A stretch of DNA of 64,000 nt from Candidatus Villigracilis adiacens (lineage in GTDB: Bacteria; Chloroflexota; Anaerolineae; Anaerolineales; Villigracilaceae), in assembly GCA_016703605.1 (NCBI GenBank), contig JADJBU010000011.1, forward strand, positions 38,062 to 102,061, in the 5' to 3' direction. Positions 60,042 through 64,000 of this stretch are shown in pieces; positions within the stretch are counted from its first letter, which is position 1; each line of letters starts with the position of its first letter. The position numbers were made by a program, and so were the translations under genes. Below the pieces are notes generated by a model, which made no database searches, was not told the origin of the DNA, and saw only the letters and a list, made by a program, of their open reading frames with translations.

Positions 60042-61118
60042 CTACAACCCCTGCGCTTTGACCAGTTCCACGCCGAGTTGGGTGATCTCTGCCAGTTTGT
60101 CGGGCGGCAGGATTCCCAGGGTTGCGATGTGGATTCCATTCGGGCTGAAGAGGATGACGACCTGCGTGAAGCGGGCATTGGACTGGAACTGTTGGAGCGG
60201 ATATTTTTCGCCCCATGCCGTGAGCGGAGTTTGAGTCCACGGGTTGAGAATTTGCCGCGCCTCAGCCGGGTTGCTGGTAAAAGCCGAGAAGTGTTGATCC
60301 AGCGCGGGGGAGAGGGAGGCGTACTGATCCGCAGTGGCAAGGTTTGGGGTGTCGGATGAACTGAATCCGTACATCGAAATGGATTGCTTGAACAAGGTCT
60401 TGCCAAGCGAGGCGAGGAAGCCCGAACTGGATTGCCCCGCCACTTTTTGGGCGAGGAAGAGGAATCCGCTTTGGGTTTTGAAATCGGGCGAGTACCAGCG
60501 CGCGCCGGGGGATGCGCCCATGCCGAAGGTCTGCACCTGCCAGTTGACCCCATCTGTGACGCGCATTTCGGCGTTGGGACCGGTGAAGGCTTCCTGCTGA
60601 ATTCTGGCGGCGTCTGAACCGAGTTTGCTCGCGGCGCGGATGAAGCCCATCGGGGTTTCGTCCAACGCTTCGCCCAGCCCGAGGAAGGCGCGCAGTTTGT
60701 TTGCCCAGTCCTGGTACTTGATGAAATTCCCGCTGTAGTACGAGCGGAAGGGAATCCGTTCATTATTTTTGAGCACGGCTTCGACGCGATACGTGGCGTT
60801 GCGCGAACCGCTCTTCCTGCCCTGACTTGTGCTTGAATCCACGCGGATGGATTGAATGTCGCGCAGTGGAATTTCCTTCACCGAATGCAGGATGACCGAA
60901 CGATAGTCGAGGGTCAACGTGCCCGTGTCTTTGTCGGCGGTGACGGTGAGGGCATAGACGAAAAGCAGGATGAATACGCCAACGCCCGCCGCGATCAGCG
61001 CGTTGAAATTGAAGGCGGGCAGTGTCGTGACGAAGGCGTAGCCTCCCCAGCCGATGCCTGCAAAGCCGAGCAGCCACGAGAGGATGGGACGTTCTGTAAG
61101 TTTGAGTTCCTGTTCCAT
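60042..61118 (-). CDS. membrane-anchored protein of unknown function (358 residues)
   Basis: Two N-terminal spans (about 13-32 and 38-60) precede a beta-rich region with DKDTGTLTLDYRSVILHSVKEIPLRDIQSIRVD, like PH-like/YcxB-type bacterial membrane domains. The rest (about 150-358) has no recognised family. A single gene facing VanZ; its upstream region (61119-61162) has no visible features. Confidence 0.6.
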   Translation of the reverse strand: MEQELKLTERPILSWLLGFAGIGWGGYAFVTTLPAFNFNALIAAGVGVFILLFVYALTVTADKDTGTLTLDYRSVILHSVKEIPLRDIQSIRVDSSTSQGRKSGSRNATYRVEAVLKNNERIPFRSYYSGNFIKYQDWANKLRAFLGLGEALDETPMGFIRAASKLGSDAARIQQEAFTGPNAEMRVTDGVNWQVQTFGMGASPGARWYSPDFKTQSGFLFLAQKVAGQSSSGFLASLGKTLFKQSISMYGFSSSDTPNLATADQYASLSPALDQHFSAFTSNPAEARQILNPWTQTPLTAWGEKYPLQQFQSNARFTQVVILFSPNGIHIATLGILPPDKLAEITQLGVELVKAQGL

Positions 61119-61162
61119 GGGTATCCTTTCAGGAGCCTGTTATTCAGACAGGTGGTGATTCG

Positions 61163-61537
61163 CTATTTCTTCCCAATGTACTTTACCCCATCAAGGTCCT
61201 TGAAATGGTCATCCTGTGTCCAAAGGACGGCGTTGTGCAGGCGGGCAGTGGCAAGGATGATGCTGTCTGCCATGGCAAGTTTTAGTTCACGGGAGATTTG
61301 CGCGGCATTAATGGCTATCTTGCGGGTCAATTCCACTTCCTGCCCGTGCGTCATAAATCCCACCGCCAGCAATGCGGAATCTTCATTGCGCTCGACCAGC
61401 AAGCGCTTGAAGACTTCGTAAACACAAATCGTTGGGACAAGCAATCGCGCTGTGTTTTGAATCGGCGGAGCGAAGAAGCCCGCGTTTTGTCTTTCCGTAA
61501 AATATTCGATCCAACCCGATGAGTCGACGATGTTCAT
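61163..61537 (-). CDS. VapC-type PIN-domain ribonuclease toxin
   Basis: 124 residues. The PIN active site acidic residues are visible: D5 (MNIVDSSGW), Glu in VPTICVYEVFKRLL (about 42), Asp in AMADSIILATARLHNAVLW (about 92) and TQDDHF (about 109-112). VapC toxins cut tRNA or rRNA unless bound by VapB. Start overlaps the stop of the antitoxin gene by one base, the usual operon order. Complete length for the family. Confidence 0.92.
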   Translation of the reverse strand: MNIVDSSGWIEYFTERQNAGFFAPPIQNTARLLVPTICVYEVFKRLLVERNEDSALLAVGFMTHGQEVELTRKIAINAAQISRELKLAMADSIILATARLHNAVLWTQDDHFKDLDGVKYIGKK

Positions 61538-61752
61538 TAGCGTTCCTCGTCCACTTCTTCGCGGATATTATCGGTATTCATCCCTTTGAACATTCCACGC
61601 GCTTCTTTGATGGATGGGACAATTACAAGCCGAATGGTGTTTTGGTAGGGAATAAAAACCACTTTTTGCCCAGGTTTCAAGTTGAATTGTTCCCGTACTT
61701 CGCGCGGGATGACAATTTGATATTTTGTCGAGATAGTGGTCATTGCTTCCAT
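61537..61752 (-). CDS. AbrB/MazE-type antitoxin (VapB)
   Basis: 71 residues. The DNA-binding swapped-hairpin fold is clear: TTISTKYQIVIPREVREQFNLKPGQKVVFIPYQNTIRLVIVP (about 4-45). The C-terminal EARGMFKGMNTDNIREEVDEER is the toxin-binding tail. ATG 61752 with AAGGAGAAGG 8 nt upstream is preferred to the internal ATG at 61743. Autoregulation with VapC through the promoter at 61789-61797 is expected. Confidence 0.92.
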   Translation of the reverse strand: MEAMTTISTKYQIVIPREVREQFNLKPGQKVVFIPYQNTIRLVIVPSIKEARGMFKGMNTDNIREEVDEER

Positions 61753-61788
61753 TTTACCTTCTCCTTATCGAAAAGAAACCGTAAAACG

Positions 61789-61797
61789 ATTATATCA
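61789..61797 (-). promoter_or_regulatory. extended -10 promoter of vapBC
   Basis: On the minus strand TGATATAAT (TGnTATAAT) lies 37 nt before the vapB ATG. A canonical -35 is missing, as commonly seen with extended -10 promoters; the family 4 hairpin lies directly upstream. Confidence 0.5.
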
Positions 61798-61807
61798 CCG
61801 CATAAAT

Positions 61808-61850
61808 GTCATTGCGAGCCGCGAAGAACAAGAGCGCTCCTCGCAATGAC
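61808..61850. repeat. family 4 palindrome (compact form, 43 bp)
   Basis: GTCATTGCGAG...CTCGCAATGAC with an imperfect interior (CCGCGAAGAACAAGAGCGCTC). It matches the ends of the 119-bp element at 24911-25029. It separates vapB from the Roco gene. Confidence 0.8.
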
Positions 61851-61858
61851 GTGGAAGG

Positions 61859-64000
61859 TTAATACTCGCCCGCAAATTTCTCGTGAACCCAGAGAAACTC
61901 CTGGCGTTTGTTCATCACGCGGACGAGACCGCCGAAGCCAGGGTCTTTGGCTTTGAGCAGGGCGTGGAGTTCGCGCAGGGTCGAGCCATCGGCGCGGAGG
62001 GCGACGCCATGTTCAAGGGTGGTGGAATCTGCGGCGCCGAGGAAGTCTCCGATTTTGGAGGATTCGCCGATGGCGGAGTCAATGATGCTAGTGCCAAAGT
62101 CTAATTGTTCTTCGATGAGTTTGTAGGCGGTTTCGTCGAGCGCGAGTTTTACGGCGGAGGAGGCGACGGGGAGCACCATGCCCAGCGTGCCCGTCAGAAG
62201 TTTCAAATAGGGCGCGGATTTCTTGAACCATTCACGGTCGAGTTCGAGGTCGTAGACGCCTTTCTTCATGTCGCCGTTGTTGAGGACAGGGAGCGGTAGG
62301 CGCGAATGTTCGCACCACAAGACGAGGCGGAACTTTTCACGAATCCAGGTTTTGGGATTGAAGGCGCTACGGTCAACGGGGAAGAAACTGAACAGGCGCG
62401 GACCTTCTTTGGCTTCGTCGGTGAGAACTTGCAGGAGGTCGGTGTAGGTTTTGTCCACTTGGGAGAGAATGCGGCGCGAGGTGACGTTGACTTCGTCCAG
62501 TTTGTCTTTGATGGCGGTGAATTCAGATTGCAACTCGACGAGCGAGATTGCCTGAGTAGCGGCGGGTGCGTTGCGGAGAAGCGCGTCAATGTTCTGCCAT
62601 TCGGTGCAAACGGGACATGGAAACTCGTGCCTGTTCTTTCGTTTGCTGTCCATCAATTTTTCAACTTCAAACAGACCCGTGCCAGGCGTGTGTTTTCCGC
62701 AGGGTTCAATGCACGGAACCATCACGTCACAGCGCAAGCCTTCCCAAAAACTTTCGACGAGGAATTTCACTTCGCGGGTCAACATGCCGAGCAGTCCTTC
62801 GGGGTACGGCGAGCGGACGGTAATGCGGACGTCGTTGCCCACGTGTTCAAGAAAGGCGCGGCTTTTGTATTCATCCTCCAGCACCAGCCCGCGCTGCCAG
62901 TGGACGCTGGCGTTGTAATCGGCGCGACCGAGGGAATATTTATGCAGGCGGACGATCAACTGGTAGAACAATCCTTCCGCGCTGGCGGATTGACCGTTGC
63001 TTGCGTCCACGATGTGACAGATCTGCGTTTGTTGGATGTCACCAGACGCGGGAGAGGTTTTCCACGCGTCGGAAATATTCTGCGGGCGGATATCGGGGAC
63101 GAGTTGACCGATGAGGGATGTGGTGTCGGGTGTTATCTCGTAGGGGCGCAGCATTGCTGCGCCCCTACCGATGGCAGGATCAGCCACACGGTAGGAAAGA
63201 TCGAAGCGTTCCATCAGGCGGAGAAAAATCGGGTGGAGAGTCGCTGGGTAACGCGAATCGTCCGCGCGGTTTTTGTCATCCCATAATTGAGCGAGGCGCG
63301 AGAATTTGACCAAGCCGTGCGCGGCGCGAGTCGCTTCATCGTCGAGGACGTAACTCATGGCGGTGGCGAGCCAGTCGGGACGGAGGATGACGATGTCGCG
63401 CAGGGTCGGGTCGTTTTCGTAATGCGTGAGATGACCGAGGCGGTGCGAGATGGTGATGAAGAGCCGCGCGATTTCATCATCCATGTTGTGGGCGCGGCAG
63501 ATGTCGAGGACTTCACGCAAAGGCAGATACGGCGCGCCCTTGTCTTGCAGGGCTTGACGGACATCGGCAAAACTCTTCGGCACGGAGCGACCGACTTCGG
63601 GCAGGCTCGCGGCGACCTGGGCAATGGCGCGTTTGAGTTCATCAATGCCTTTGCGGTTGCCGTGCTCATCGGGTTTGCTTTCGACGAAGAAAAAGTCCAC
63701 GACGGTTTCTTTGCCGAACAAATCCCACAGTTCCTGACGGGTCAATATCGGGCTGACGCTGCTGCGGTCCGCCGTGCGTGGCGACGACGAGAATCTTCGC
63801 GCTTGGCTCGCGGCGCTTGACGAGTTGAATCCACTCTTTGACTTGTCCCGCCTGCGAACCTTCGCGCGGTTTCCAGACGACGAGATAGACGGCGGGCGCG
63901 CTGAAGAATAACTGGTGCGTGGGGCGGTACACCCGCTGTCCGCCGAAGTCCCAGGCGTTGAGGGTGATGGTGGTTTGGGGAGTCTGGTGGTGACGTTGAA
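61859..64000 (-). CDS. Roco-family protein (ROC GTPase + COR), 5' part missing and frame-disrupted
   Basis: Reading the minus strand from the right edge: QTPQTTITLNAWDFGGQRVYRPTH (switch II, D-x-x-G-Q, near 63935-63960), then VVATHGGPQQRQPDID (G4-like THGG), then, in another frame, RQELWDLFGKETVVDFFFVESK and the COR domain through YRVADPAIGRGAAMLRPYE. The 63740-63742 G3 run holds one base too many: with two G the DIDRQELW join is restored. C-terminal half has CIEPCGKH and CPVCTEW cysteine pairs and ends with a unit shared with STAND-like partners. The frame from 63745 to 61859 encodes 628 residues. LRR and P-loop lie beyond the window. Confidence 0.8.
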   Translation of the reverse strand, partial: FNVTTRLPKPPSPSTPGTSADSGCTAPRTSYSSARPPSISSSGNRAKVRRRDKSKSGFNSSSAASQARRFSSSPRTADRSSVSPILTRQELWDLFGKETVVDFFFVESKPDEHGNRKGIDELKRAIAQVAASLPEVGRSVPKSFADVRQALQDKGAPYLPLREVLDICRAHNMDDEIARLFITISHRLGHLTHYENDPTLRDIVILRPDWLATAMSYVLDDEATRAAHGLVKFSRLAQLWDDKNRADDSRYPATLHPIFLRLMERFDLSYRVADPAIGRGAAMLRPYEITPDTTSLIGQLVPDIRPQNISDAWKTSPASGDIQQTQICHIVDASNGQSASAEGLFYQLIVRLHKYSLGRADYNASVHWQRGLVLEDEYKSRAFLEHVGNDVRITVRSPYPEGLLGMLTREVKFLVESFWEGLRCDVMVPCIEPCGKHTPGTGLFEVEKLMDSKRKNRHEFPCPVCTEWQNIDALLRNAPAATQAISLVELQSEFTAIKDKLDEVNVTSRRILSQVDKTYTDLLQVLTDEAKEGPRLFSFFPVDRSAFNPKTWIREKFRLVLWCEHSRLPLPVLNNGDMKKGVYDLELDREWFKKSAPYLKLLTGTLGMVLPVASSAVKLALDETAYKLIEEQLDFGTSIIDSAIGESSKIGDFLGAADSTTLEHGVALRADGSTLRELHALLKAKDPGFGGLVRVMNKRQEFLWVHEKFAGEY

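Overview
The window looks like a chromosomal fragment of an Anaerolineae-type Chloroflexota bacterium. That placement is inferred from overall gene character: many small intergenic palindromes, short NAD-type Gnd, ATP-type PckA, DUF5668 membrane proteins and class I aminodeoxychorismate synthase/lyase fusion. No rRNA, tRNA or CRISPR array is visible, so taxonomy rests on protein resemblance only. Genes are densely packed in short operons on both strands.

Layout. 1-1473: end of an efflux ABC ATPase and its HlyD-like lipoprotein adaptor. 1890-5106: the oxidative pentose phosphate genes zwf, gnd and pgl, punctuated by 33-bp palindromes. 5145-10796: AlkZ-related protein, a quinone-reductase/DUF4386/XRE/membrane-protein operon, a TetR-epimerase pair and a DUF2214 protein behind an octanucleotide tandem repeat. 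10803-20023: glycan cluster (GT4, O-antigen ligase, GT2, nucleotidyltransferase-like protein, B12-radical SAM, flippase, nucleoside phosphorylase, methyltransferase). 20076-22168: three LiaI/LiaF-like membrane proteins. 22244-25790: small redox, DNA-binding and hypothetical genes, including a broken Pmp3 gene and a frameshifted dienelactone hydrolase. 26316-29077: feoA, a split feoB and an FeoC-like gene. 29162-36056: PAS-GGDEF protein, LysE exporter, secF-secD, and a P-loop protein/RCK channel/SpoIIE phosphatase operon. 36180-42425: rpmF, fabD, a phospholipase D lipoprotein, a 52-bp tandem array, an aminotransferase and pckA. 42517-45246: isoprenylcysteine methyltransferase-like protein and a frameshifted YyaL. 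45319-51123: TetR regulator divergent from an aldolase-aminotransferase-MFS-FGGY kinase operon with readable operators and promoters. 51241-57747: YfcC carrier, then a sulfotransferase/two alkaline-phosphatase-superfamily/membrane-protein cluster. 57924-64000: PabBC fusion, VanZ, a membrane protein, VapBC and the 3' part of a Roco GTPase gene.

Three signals stand out. First, five coding regions (25496, 44464, 63740, 24143-24165 and possibly the feoB junction at 27102) show reading-frame breaks, mostly at or beside short homopolymers; these are either assembly indels or real decay. Second, the intergenic regions carry at least six families of dispersed palindromic or MITE-like elements plus two tandem arrays. 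Third, the TetR-controlled aldolase/aminotransferase/kinase/transporter operon looks like a self-contained catabolic pathway whose substrate cannot be named from sequence.
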